From contig NC_088317.1 of the NCBI RefSeq assembly GCF_910592395.1, positions 10,480,001 to 10,544,000 of the forward strand: DNA of 64,000 nt. Reading direction: 5' to 3'. Positions 1-8,829 of the stretch are shown one piece after another. Position numbers and translations under genes: made by a program. The first letter of the stretch is position 1; every line of letters starts with the position of its first letter. This stretch comes from Lineus longissimus (lineage: Eukaryota; Nemertea; Pilidiophora; Heteronemertea; Lineidae). The notes beneath the pieces are model-generated. The model had not been told where the DNA came from and searched no databases. It saw only the letters and a list, made by a program, of their open reading frames with translations.

Positions 1-2
1 AG

Positions 3-194
3 CTTTCACATGCCGTTGAACTAATTGATGTGGAGAAGGAACGGGTCAAAATCGAGAGCAAGCGACTTGACGTGGAAGAACAACGGCTTCATCTGGAAGA
101 AACAAAGGTTCATCTCGCAAAAAAGGCAGTATGGCTATTGGAGGTACTAGTGGATGCTGTTACGGAAACCAGCGAATCCCAGAAAACTGGCTGA
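3..194 (+). CDS. C-terminal coiled coil of a Harbinger Myb-like protein (partial)
   Basis: The frame enters from the left edge and ends at TGA 192-194. The 63 visible residues include VEKERVKIESKRLDVEEQRL, a run of alternating E, K, R and L typical of a C-terminal coiled coil. No DNA-binding domain is in view. Harbinger transposons encode a Myb/SANT-like DNA-binding protein that helps carry the transposase to the nucleus and to element ends, and many such proteins end in a charged helix. The assignment rests on the convergent transposase 450 bases downstream and on this helix, so it is context-based. An unrelated coiled-coil gene end cannot be excluded. Confidence 0.45.
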   Translation, partial: LSHAVELIDVEKERVKIESKRLDVEEQRLHLEETKVHLAKKAVWLLEVLVDAVTETSESQKTG

Positions 195-646
195 AAACCA
201 AAGGAGTACAAGTCCAGGTCATCGGCATTCTCTGTACTTGAAAAAATGGCCAAAGGAGAGTGACCTACATATATCACGCAATTTTAAAGTGATGTTGTTG
301 CTGTATAACTGCTACATTGTTTGTTAGATAGATAGTGAAGTAAGGAATAACTGATAAGATTGTGCTTTCATCAAAATCGTGTTGGTTGTTGGTATGAATT
401 TATACCTTGATCACAGTACATTGTTCTGTACAAACATGATGTTTATTTGTTGATGAAAGAAGATCGTTGGAATTGTAGTTTGGCAGTCTCGCCAGTAATC
501 AAATGCTCTACAACCTTACTGTTTATCGTTGTTGATTGTAACATGATGTTGAAAACGTCTCTTGTTACATGTACCACCATTTTGGTTGTACACATCAATT
601 AAAATGTTTGGGTTAATTGGAAATAAAGTTCTGTTTTAAATACATA
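195..646. other. Harbinger intergenic segment
   Basis: About 450 bases between the convergent 3' ends of the two Harbinger genes. It is AT-rich and has no reading frame I can support; it probably holds both 3' untranslated regions. AATAAA lies at 621-626, just downstream of this segment and before the transposase stop. Confidence 0.5.
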
Positions 647-1939
647 CTACATATTCCTGAAATGCTGATCTATCAAGCGTGCCCTTTCCCCAACACCTCT
701 TTCTTCGACATCGACATCGAGGATTGGTCTATTGTTGACGTCATCATCGGGATTATCCACATTGGCTGGTGGGTCGTTTGGGACAGGGAGGCCGTGGTTT
801 TCACAGATGTTATGTAGCACAGATGTTGCAATGATCACCGAGCAACACTTCTCGGGGCTTAATCGAAGAGTTCCACCTGCAAAAAAGGCATCTTATTAAA
901 GAAATGAGAATGGGGAAAGTCAGTCGAAATCGAAATGGAACTTGTACTGCAAAGCAGTCTATGCAGCAATGTTATGGGGTGAAATGCTGCAGCACTGTCT
1001 GAGAATGGCTATAATAGCCATTTGCAGACAGGTGCTGTCGGTGTCTAGAAACTGGCGATCTCTCCTGATTCACCAATAAGGACATAATTTACCTCCTTTG
1101 TGCAAGCACCTCCATCGGTTTTTCCATCTTCCAAAGGTTCGTTCAATGATGTTTCGTACTCGCCTGTGGTGAACGTTGTATTGTCTGTCCGCTGCATCTG
1201 CTGGGCGGGAGACTGGGGTCATGAGACAGGGTCTAAGTGGGTAGGCACTGTCACCGAGCAAGTATCCTCCATCATTCAGGCCGCGTTCCATCTTCACCTT
1301 TAAATTGCAGTTGGACCAGATAAACGCATCATGGGTGGCACCTGGCCATCGGGCTACTATATTTGAAAATTTCAAATCATAAGTACAAATCCCCTGCACA
1401 TTAATGGCATGCCACTGTTTCCTGCACACGTATGCATTCTCGTTTACGGATGGACATTTGATCGGAATAAGGGATCCATCTACGCAGCCAATAACGTTCG
1501 GAATCCGATGGCGTTCTGTATAAAATCCTTCCTTTTGACGTTCTTGCTCAGCAGCTGTTCGAGGAAATGTTATGAAATGTTTTGCTTTACCCTGCAAAGC
1601 AGTTGCAACTCTGGTAATAATCCTTGATATCGTAGGTTGACTCAAGCCATTTGACATGTCTCCATTGTCCAACTGCAAACTGCCAGTAGCAAAATATCTA
1701 AGCGCAACGCAAACTTGGAGAGTTGCTGGAACGGCGTGCGAGCGCAGCGTATACGGGGCAATGTCATCCTGCAACAGGTCGATAACTTCGAGAAGGACCG
1801 GCCGAGTCATCCGGTATCGTCTGTACAAATCTACGTCATCATAGACGTCAAGCGGTTGTAGACGATCTCTAAACACACGCTGCCGTCGTAAAGCCCGCCT
1901 TGCTTCCAAATTTTCCAACACAATCAACGCCGCAGCCAT
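647..1939 (-). CDS. HARBI1-like Harbinger transposase, two exons
   Basis: DDE nuclease that would cut and paste the Harbinger element. Exon 1 (1093-1939) starts at ATG 1939. Acidic residues in the expected setting are D154 (GCVDGSLIPI), D230 (LLGDSAYPL) and E266 (NIIERTFGRWKNRW), with a conserved THD at 203-204. A GTAAAT donor follows 1093 and a T-rich tract ending in CAG precedes 876. Splicing 877-1092 out keeps frame and places the family's C-terminal block in register (PEKCCSVIIATSVLHNICEN). Exon 2 runs 647-876. The product is about 365 residues, normal for HARBI1-type transposases. I see no stop or frameshift in either exon, so this may be the least damaged transposase in the window, although the partner gene is only partly visible. 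Confidence 0.88.
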
Positions 1940-2144
1940 GCTCCTTGTGTAAAAATGTGTCCAACTATCTAAGCATGGACTGATAACACGCTAAGAAGCT
2001 CGAACACCTCACGTAACACTAGTAACGACTTGCGAAATAGATTGAAGTTACGGGTGCTTCGTGAATACCGCGTAATTCGCTAATAACGACCTAGTAATAC
2101 GTAAGTGCTTACTAGGCCCTAAGAAGGCTTCATGAATAAGGCCC

Positions 2145-2846
2145 CTGGTCGCAAAACTCGATCTCATTCATGACACGGTAAAGAAGAACTTGGAGGATAG
2201 TAAGCGAAAGATGCGTCAACAATTCAACAAATCTGCTAAGGAGGTTGACATAGAAGTCGGAGATCGTGTTTTGCTCTATCACCCAGTCTTGAAGGTTGGT
2301 CAATCCAAAAAGCTGGCGCAGAAATGGAACGGCCCGTACCGCGTCATCGGTAAGCAGGGAAACGTCAATTTCAAGATCCGGACGGAGGATAACAAACCTG
2401 TCACGCAGCTTGTCCATGCCAACCGTCTCAGGCGAGTTTACGATCCCCACAGACGACCCAAGGAGCCACCCGTCCAACTTCCTCCAGCTGACGGACAAGA
2501 CCATGCCGTGCTGAAACCAGATGAATTTCCACCTGATGCCTTTGAACGGGATGTACAGGTTCCGTTAGCGCCACGAGGGGACAAGAAAATCAAACAGACA
2601 CGGCGACAACGCAAAGTTCAGGAGGCGATCGCACCTGGATCTCAGCCTCAGGCAAAAAAGGAACCCGAAGACATTTACTATGTAGATAAGATCGAAGGCC
2701 ATAAAACGGTCAAAGGAAAGCGATGGTTCAAAATTCGTTGGATCGGTTTCTCACAGACAACTTGGGAACCTATTGAGAACATTTTGAATAAGAAATTGAT
2801 TCAGGAATACGATGAACAGCGAAAGCTGCGCAAACGGAAGGATTAG
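2145..2846 (+). CDS. Integrase C-terminal region with chromodomain (gypsy-1 pol, 5' end missing)
   Basis: The frame is open from the Harbinger junction to TAG 2844-2846. The first part (HDTVKKNLEDSK, then VGDRVLLYHPVLKVGQSKKL and WNGPYRVIGKQG) matches the GPY/F-type C-terminal region of Ty3/gypsy integrases. A proline- and lysine-rich linker of about 90 residues follows. The last 60 residues form a chromodomain with IYYVDKIEGHK, RWFKIRWIGFSQTTWEP and NKKLIQEY, including the aromatic residues used for histone-tail recognition. Chromodomains on gypsy integrases steer integration toward marked chromatin. No start codon is expected because this is the interior of a pol polyprotein. The catalytic core is not in the window. 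No frameshift is visible. Confidence 0.88.
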   Translation: MVAKLDLIHDTVKKNLEDSKRKMRQQFNKSAKEVDIEVGDRVLLYHPVLKVGQSKKLAQKWNGPYRVIGKQGNVNFKIRTEDNKPVTQLVHANRLRRVYDPHRRPKEPPVQLPPADGQDHAVLKPDEFPPDAFERDVQVPLAPRGDKKIKQTRRQRKVQEAIAPGSQPQAKKEPEDIYYVDKIEGHKTVKGKRWFKIRWIGFSQTTWEPIENILNKKLIQEYDEQRKLRKRKD

Positions 2847-3131
2847 TTACTTCCGGGTGTTTCTGTGTAGACGAGACTTACAAACTTCTACCTTCAGATC
2901 TGAGCAATATATCTTGCCTATGCCGCCTAGAAGTAAGATAGGCCGGCATAGTACACACCTTACGGTACTTGGATTAGTTCCAACCGTTGTTTATAAACAG
3001 AAAATTAATGCATGGTGTTTAGTGCCGACAATACATGTCATTGCTACACCTGCATCGCTAACGTTTGTTTGTTTATTGAATGAATGACGTCACCAGGTGC
3101 ACTACGTGATTAAGGGGTTTTACTTTCTCTA

Positions 3132-3734
3132 TTGATTAATGTCATTTTACTTATCAAGGTACACAAGCTTGGTATTTTAGTCGTTTCCCTTCAGGTGCCA
3201 AGGGCATCTGCACTTCCGGTTAAAGTTCTTAATTCAACTGATGCCCTTTCGTTAAGCTTTTCTAAACTGCAAGAGGTTATTGAGGGTGAAAGGACAATTG
3301 AAGCTATTTTGAAATTTACGCTCTTAAGTGCAATTTTGTACATTACTGTGCGGTACTTCACAAATGACGGATGGCGGTTTTTCGGAAGGCGTTTGTTACG
3401 CCGCAGTTTAATTTCTAGTCTCGTTGCGGGCAGGACCGCCGAGTTATTACTTGAGATTGATTCCCCAGATGGGCGTGATCAGGTTCTTCTTAGTCTGGGT
3501 AAGGTTTCTTGCACAGGTTGGCCTATTGCAGTGGCTCATTTGTATCGTACACTTGTTACCTTCAAACAGAGTTTTGGAATGGTGCGTATTCACACGCTCT
3601 TCCGGTCGAAGCTCAAATTCTTAACAGCATCCGACCAACCACAATACAGACTGTATTTAAATTATGACAATGTCTGTGTTGTTTTAGCACCACCATTACA
3701 ACCGGCGATGTCTACGTCAGATGTTTTGGCCTAA
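3132..3734 (+). CDS. Unknown ORF downstream of integrase in gypsy-1
   Basis: A 200-codon frame between the integrase stop and the polypurine tract. I do not recognise it. Visible features are a hydrophobic stretch (FTLLSAILYITVRYF) near residues 65-80, arginine-rich sequence after it (RRLLRRSLISS), and a C-terminal part with LYLNYDNVCVVLAPPLQP. A T/C-rich tract ending in CAG at about 3193-3195 lies inside the frame, ahead of VPRASALPVKVLN. The real product may therefore start by splicing from an upstream exon rather than at 3132. Position after pol is where envelope or accessory genes lie in some gypsy elements, but no envelope hallmark such as a signal peptide or fusion peptide is evident. 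A cellular insert or chance frame remains possible. Confidence 0.4.
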   Translation: MINVILLIKVHKLGILVVSLQVPRASALPVKVLNSTDALSLSFSKLQEVIEGERTIEAILKFTLLSAILYITVRYFTNDGWRFFGRRLLRRSLISSLVAGRTAELLLEIDSPDGRDQVLLSLGKVSCTGWPIAVAHLYRTLVTFKQSFGMVRIHTLFRSKLKFLTASDQPQYRLYLNYDNVCVVLAPPLQPAMSTSDVLA

Positions 3735-5107
3735 TATTCTAAACATCTATCGCTAAGTGGAAACCTTTTCGTGCCACTATTACATCAAATGGAACAGCCT
3801 GTGCAAACGTTTATTACAGTGTATGTTTATTACAAAGGGCAATCTGCCAGCAGTACTTGTTTCTAAATAAGCCAGAATCATTGTTTCATTGTTGGCCAGT
3901 CTTTAGCTCACATCGCTTTTACCAAGGTAGCATATTTTCTCAGCATTTTTAAGAAGGTGTTTTTCATTACAAAATTTCCATTTTTTTTGGTTAATGCCAT
4001 TTAATATTTCCCGTAGACCTTGGGTAAGAAACATTTGAGCTGAGGCCGACGGTTGTTCTTCGTCAAATACAATAGGCAGGAAAGTTACTACGAACGTGGT
4101 CATATTCAAATATGTCCTGACTTACTCGTTTAACGTACCTTCCCAGACAGATTGAAACCTCCTCACTATGCTCACCATTTTGTCAAAATTGAAACGTGCA
4201 GTGATTAAGTTAAGGTCGATAATATTGCTCAGTAAGTTTAGAAAATCTGAATTGACATTGCATTGTTCTGATATATGTGGGTATTTTAATGTTGTTGCTG
4301 TCGCAGGTATCGGAAATATTCCGCAAGTAATAATGTTTGGATTGAACGTTAATTTTTAAGGTACCAGGACATATTCCTTTGGTTTCCAATTCTGGAATGT
4401 TTTTCAACGCATTCAACGGCGGATTGAGTGCCAAGAATTATATTATATTCTGCTTACCCCACCCTAAGACAAGTGTTTTCAATTCAAATTTATTTTTCCA
4501 TTTTATTAATGTTCTCAATATTTTATCAAAGGTATACGCATGCATGTAAAGGCGGTTACAAGGGTTAATATGCTGATTCCTTTTGTTCGGGAAAACAAGT
4601 GTCTTACCAGTGTATGACACTTTGTTTCTTTGTTCATGTCAACGGTAAAGTCAGCCATTCATCATAACACACATACATTCGTCGAAAAGGTGGTATCAAT
4701 GCCAGTTCGATGAGTACATAGACGACATTAATTACGAGTTACCACGATGTATTGCGTGTATATTTAGCTTAGTTCAGCCTTGTGCTTTCTTGAACAGGGC
4801 CTAGGTATATTGGTGCAATGTTTCCGTGACCGTCCCAGCCTCTCCGTGCTTCTATTACTATTTTATGAACGATAATTTTGTAAAAATTAAGTGATGTGGT
4901 CTTAAGGACAGTCTAATGAGTGACATATGAAAGCAAAGTTTATTTCAGTCGTTTTCTATTAATAAGTCACAACTAAGAGATCGGGGTACAGCATCGACAC
5001 GTTGCACCGAATTTGCTCTATGTAAAATTGCCTTGTTATCAGTCCTTAGTATCACGAATTATTATGAATTCAAATCAACCCCTAGGCGACGGGTGTCGCC
5101 CTTTTTC
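3735..5107. other. Gypsy-1 3' noncoding region
   Basis: About 1.37 kb of AT-rich sequence between the unknown ORF and the polypurine tract. Frames here are short and lack recognisable motifs. It is unusually long for a gypsy 3' untranslated region and could contain an unrecognised insertion. Confidence 0.4.
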
Positions 5108-5119
5108 GAAAGGGGGGGA
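5108..5119 (+). other. Polypurine tract of gypsy-1
   Basis: GAAAGGGGGGGA directly precedes a TGG... LTR start. The same arrangement (AAAAGGGGGGGA followed by TGTTG) occurs at the proven 3' LTR of the second gypsy element at 40715-40727. This is the primer site for plus-strand DNA synthesis. Confidence 0.7.
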
Positions 5120-5567
5120 TGGTGTAATCGTATTGTGTACAAAGGTTGTTGTCATTGCTTATCGTACCTTTAAGGAACAGGTAGCATGTATGCAGGACCG
5201 AAATAGTCTACAGGTAGTTTCAGGTGCATTGCCCGGGCGCATTGCGGGAATACCTGTGTGACGTAGCGATGACCGCTTTATGCTGCATTGCAGTGGCGTA
5301 TTGCAGCCCCTTTTCGGCACCCTGATTGGTTGGTTCCTGTATATATGCCCTTTCCTTGAAGGTGGAATTACAATTATTATTATGATTTCGGATAGTCAAG
5401 TAAGAGTCAAATAAACGAAAGTACGTATCGTATCTACTTCTCGTGTGGAAGTTTCTCCTTACGATCCCAGAGAGTTAGTTTCCCCAGGATGGACGGAAAG
5501 GTAAAGATTGGTCTCCCCCTATAGTTAAGGCCAATACGACGAGTGGACTACACGATTAGATAACAGT
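5120..5567 (+). repeat. Probable 3' LTR of gypsy-1
   Basis: Begins TGGTGTAATCG right after the polypurine tract. It contains a TATA-like segment (TATATATGCCC near 5340) and an AATAAA signal near 5411. The right border is uncertain: candidates end at about 5552 or 5567 in CA. No second LTR is in the window for comparison. Confidence 0.5.
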
Positions 5568-7852
5568 AGTATTTGGAATGGTCCAAATTTGAATTGTACT
5601 ACAGGTGACAGGAGGATGTTTTAAGGTAGAATTCAAATATTAATAGTTGGTATGATTATTTGAGACTTCATTTTGTGAAATGCAAATCCGTAGCTACAGG
5701 TTTTAGAGGCTACTCTGTACGCCATAGTTGAGCGTGTAAGAACAGTGTAAAAAAAATTAGGAAAACAAACTCTGTCCCAATGGTCCAGTTTGGTAAAAAT
5801 CTGGTAATTGGTCGATTCTCACTGGATGATAATTGGGATTTGCGAGCCTTTGCTGGGTCCCTGTCAGATACTGGGCGCGGAGTCCAGAAGCATGGTAGAC
5901 ATGCTACAGCGTGGCAGCACGCTAAAATCTGACATAGTATGGTGGACTTTGGGTGCCACTAAAGCATGTTGGACATGCTTAATATTATTTGGTTAGTGTT
6001 CAAAATTGCCATTTTGGCGTGCAGACTGGGACCAATTGGACGGTGTTTGGAGTAAAGCAATTCGTTATCAAGATTGATAAGGAATCCTGATCATAAGGGG
6101 TTAATCAGGCACGAGTTTGTAAGCACTTCAAGTGGTATTAATAGATGGTCATAATATTCTGGTATTTAGAATCAATCATTGAATTCATTTTGTACTAAAG
6201 AAACAACTATTCTAAAATTCTGTAAGGTTGCAGAAATCCCAAGTCTGGTGCTATTCGGTAGCATTATTTATTTTAAGACTGGAGTTCTTGCGGCTTTCAT
6301 TGTAAAAAGCCTCTAATTTTAAGATTTTGGTGGTAATTTACCAACTCTTGGTTCGCGCTGTTACTCAAATAGCTTTTATTTTGAAGCTAGGGTTGTTCGG
6401 GTTTTTGATATCAAAATACTTTGTAAAACTTAGTTAGGTCGCTGTTACAATCGTCCAGTTTCCAAACTCTTCGCGCTACCAAATCATTAAAAAAATCCAT
6501 GTAAAGTTGTATCATTTCAACTTGGAATTTTGTGGCAGTGATCTCATTGTGTTGATTTTAAGTTAGCTCAACAAAGTGACAGAAATATTTGTTACAGTTA
6601 GGCCCAAATGGCTGTTAAAGTGTTAATTTGATTTCTGAGATAGTTGCTTTAGGGGTAGATCTCATTGTTCCTTGGAAGCTTCAGCTCAATTTCACTGTTA
6701 AAATCACTGTAGTAACTTCTTGGATCTGCTCTTTGACCCTGACCTAGATTTGTGTAAACTCAAGTGGCTTTGGCAGTCTGCCCATTTTAATGTTATTGTT
6801 GGCTTCCTATAAGTTGGCTCTGTGCCAAGTAGGTCAGCTACAATGTAGATTGTATAGTCCAGTCATTTTAAGAAACACAACTGTCAACTAGTTTTAAAAC
6901 AAAACTGTTCTGTATAAAAGTATTTCATTTATTGTCAACTTTTGAAAAGTAACTGAGTCGATTATAATGTTATAAATTTTTCTTGTTGTTGATAAATAAC
7001 TCCTGCTCATACAGCTTTGGTTTAAGTGGTAGGCCTTTGCACTTAACTTGGTGCCATGTTTTATATAATTGTAAACTACGTGGACCCAGGGTTCTTTCGG
7101 GTTTTTTTTGGTATCATGCTGGTCTTTCTTTTGGTTACTTGAGGTCAAGTAACGGTCAAAAACTGGGGGAATTGTCGGGGAGTAGATTTATCTCGTTTCA
7201 ATTTAAACTGGGTCAACGTGGTCCTATCGTATTTTAAATAATTCCGTAATCTTAGGATAGAGGCGCTGCCTCTTTTTACAAATATGTGAAACCGGCGAGC
7301 ACTATGATTGGCTGATTGATTCACATTTTCACAAGTTCCTTTCCCGTCCCAATAAAAGGGCGCAACGGGGTCCTCCCAGGGGAGTCCGAAGCCGAATTTC
7401 ACAGAAGAAAGACCGCAGTTGAGCCTTTGACAGTGCAGCGCACGTGTTTGAAGTGGGCGGAAGTTGCCCAGGTTCTTGTACTAAAATGCATCCATGTGGA
7501 GTTACGGATGTTTATCTTACTATGTCTTACACCTAGGATCTTGTACCATTACATTTGTGTAGAGGGAGAAAATTGTGATACTAAAGCCGAAGGCAGTGTA
7601 GCAGACGGAGTAGTCCTTGTTCGTGATTGTGTTACTTCAGACACTTGTCTCGTTATGGATTGTCTTCAGCTGGTTGCGACGTGGAATGGATAATGTCTCC
7701 CTAGGCTAATCCCTCTCTGATGTGTTGGAGGACTCAGACTTGCACTTGCAGCACTGTATGGGTGTCTCTTAGATACCGTCGGATCCAAGTAGCATATGCT
7801 AGCTACTAAAGAAAACTCGACTCAATTCGAGGAGGTCACCTTTCCCGCGACA
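5568..7852. other. Gene-free stretch, possible degraded LTR near its right end
   Basis: No coding sequence can be supported. Near 7160-7172 a short purine-rich run (ACTGGGGGAA) is followed by TGTCGGGGAG, and an AATAAAAGGGCGC promoter-like segment lies near 7351. That could be an old LTR, but no second copy or pol gene supports it. Confidence 0.35.
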
Positions 7853-8829
7853 TTATTTAAAAAAAACTGGTTTTTTACCTAATAAACTAAGTTTATTTGG
7901 AAAAAACAACCTTGTTTATTAGCTAATAAACCGAGTTTCTTTAATAAAACCAAGTTTTTTTACTTTCTTTCCTAATAAAGTAGGTTTTTTAACAGAAACT
8001 AACATTTTATGCTAAAAAAACCTGGATTATTACTTAAAAAACTTGGTTTTTTACCACATAATCGTGTAAAATGTAAGTTTCTGTACAGAAATGTCCATTT
8101 ATTCAATAAAACAAGGTTTATTACCAAAACAACCTAGTTTATTTAAAAAAACTAAGTTTATTACCAATAAACCTAGTTTTTAAAAAAAAAACTGGTTTAT
8201 TAGAAAACTTACATTTTTAAACCTCGATCCTACCTGCATTGAGTTATCTGGGATGAGGTTAGGGCCTCACTAACTAGTTTACAGAGTGCAGTGCAGTGCA
8301 GCATTAGTACCACGTGATGCCGAGGTTGCCCATCCTCATCCCGATAACATCGCAGATTTGTGTACATGGGGCGAGGTAGAAAATACAAGTTTCTCGATAG
8401 AAGGTAGGTTTTTGCACGCCGTTTGTCCAGTTATTCAAAACAACCTAAATTTTTACAATAAAACCAGGTTTTATTGCAAAAAAATAAGTTGTTTTGTATA
8501 AAACCAAGTTTTTTACGTAAAAAGGTAGGTTTATTGGCCATTTGTCCAGTTATTGTTAATAAACCAAGATTCTTTGCTATAAAACTAAGTTTATTACCAC
8601 TGGATGAAAAACTTATATTTTTAGGGAATAAAACCAAGTTTATTTGTTAAACTTGACATTTGTGGATAGAAACAAGGTTTATTAGGTAAAAAACTTGGTT
8701 TTATTAAAGAAACTCGGTTTATTAGCTAATAAACAAGGTTGTTTTAAAAAAACCTATATTTTTTCCAAATAAACTTAGTTTATTAGGTAAAAAACCAGGT
8801 TTTTTGAATAAATCTAGGTTTTTTTAATT
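7853..8829. mobile_element. Foldback element FB1 with arms of palindromic AT-rich units
   Basis: The outer ~110 bases of the two sides are near-identical inverted repeats. CTGGTTTTTTACCTAATAAA begins in the left arm near 7865, and its reverse complement lies near 8785-8805. Each arm (about 7853-8215 and 8430-8829) is a chain of degenerate units of about 20-25 bases of the type AAACCNNGGTTT separated by TATTA-like spacers. Many units are themselves palindromes. The middle (about 8216-8430) is ordinary unique sequence. This is the architecture of foldback transposons. No coding capacity. The flanking target duplication is not clear. Confidence 0.8.

Larger units (their letters stand above)
1..2144 (-). 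mobile_element. Harbinger (PIF/Harbinger) DNA transposon, left end outside window
   Basis: Two convergent genes fit the usual two-gene Harbinger layout: a coiled-coil Myb-like partner protein on the plus strand at the left edge and a HARBI1-type DDE transposase on the minus strand. The right terminus is read at about 2144, where the minus strand begins GGGGCCTTATTCATGAAGCC; immediately beyond it the gypsy integrase frame opens. The other terminus is outside the window, so neither the terminal inverted repeat nor the short target duplication can be checked. Strand follows the transposase. Confidence 0.75.
2145..5567 (+). mobile_element. Ty3/gypsy chromodomain retrotransposon, 3' part (gypsy-1)
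   Basis: On one strand and in the expected order lie the integrase C-terminus with chromodomain, an extra ORF, a polypurine tract (5108-5119) and an LTR-like segment (from 5120). The upstream pol sequence is missing because the Harbinger element abuts it at 2144/2145. The 5' LTR would lie outside the window. The outer LTR boundary is approximate. Confidence 0.7.

Noticed and set aside
2130-2504. Minus-strand 124-codon frame opposite the gypsy integrase
   Set aside because: Shadow of the integrase coding sequence, with no motif of its own.
3132-3734. Retroviral envelope protein
   Set aside because: No signal peptide, cleavage site or fusion peptide is visible; kept as an unknown ORF.
7316-7693. 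125-codon frame near a possible LTR
   Set aside because: No domain, no homologous neighbour and ordinary composition; it could be chance.
7700-7850. Continuation of the truncated transposase-like gene beyond foldback FB1
   Set aside because: No frame to the left of FB1 continues the exon; the 3' part seems lost or lies elsewhere.
8431-8637. Minus-strand frame with repeated Lys/Asn/Phe peptides
   Set aside because: It is the translation of the FB1 arm units.
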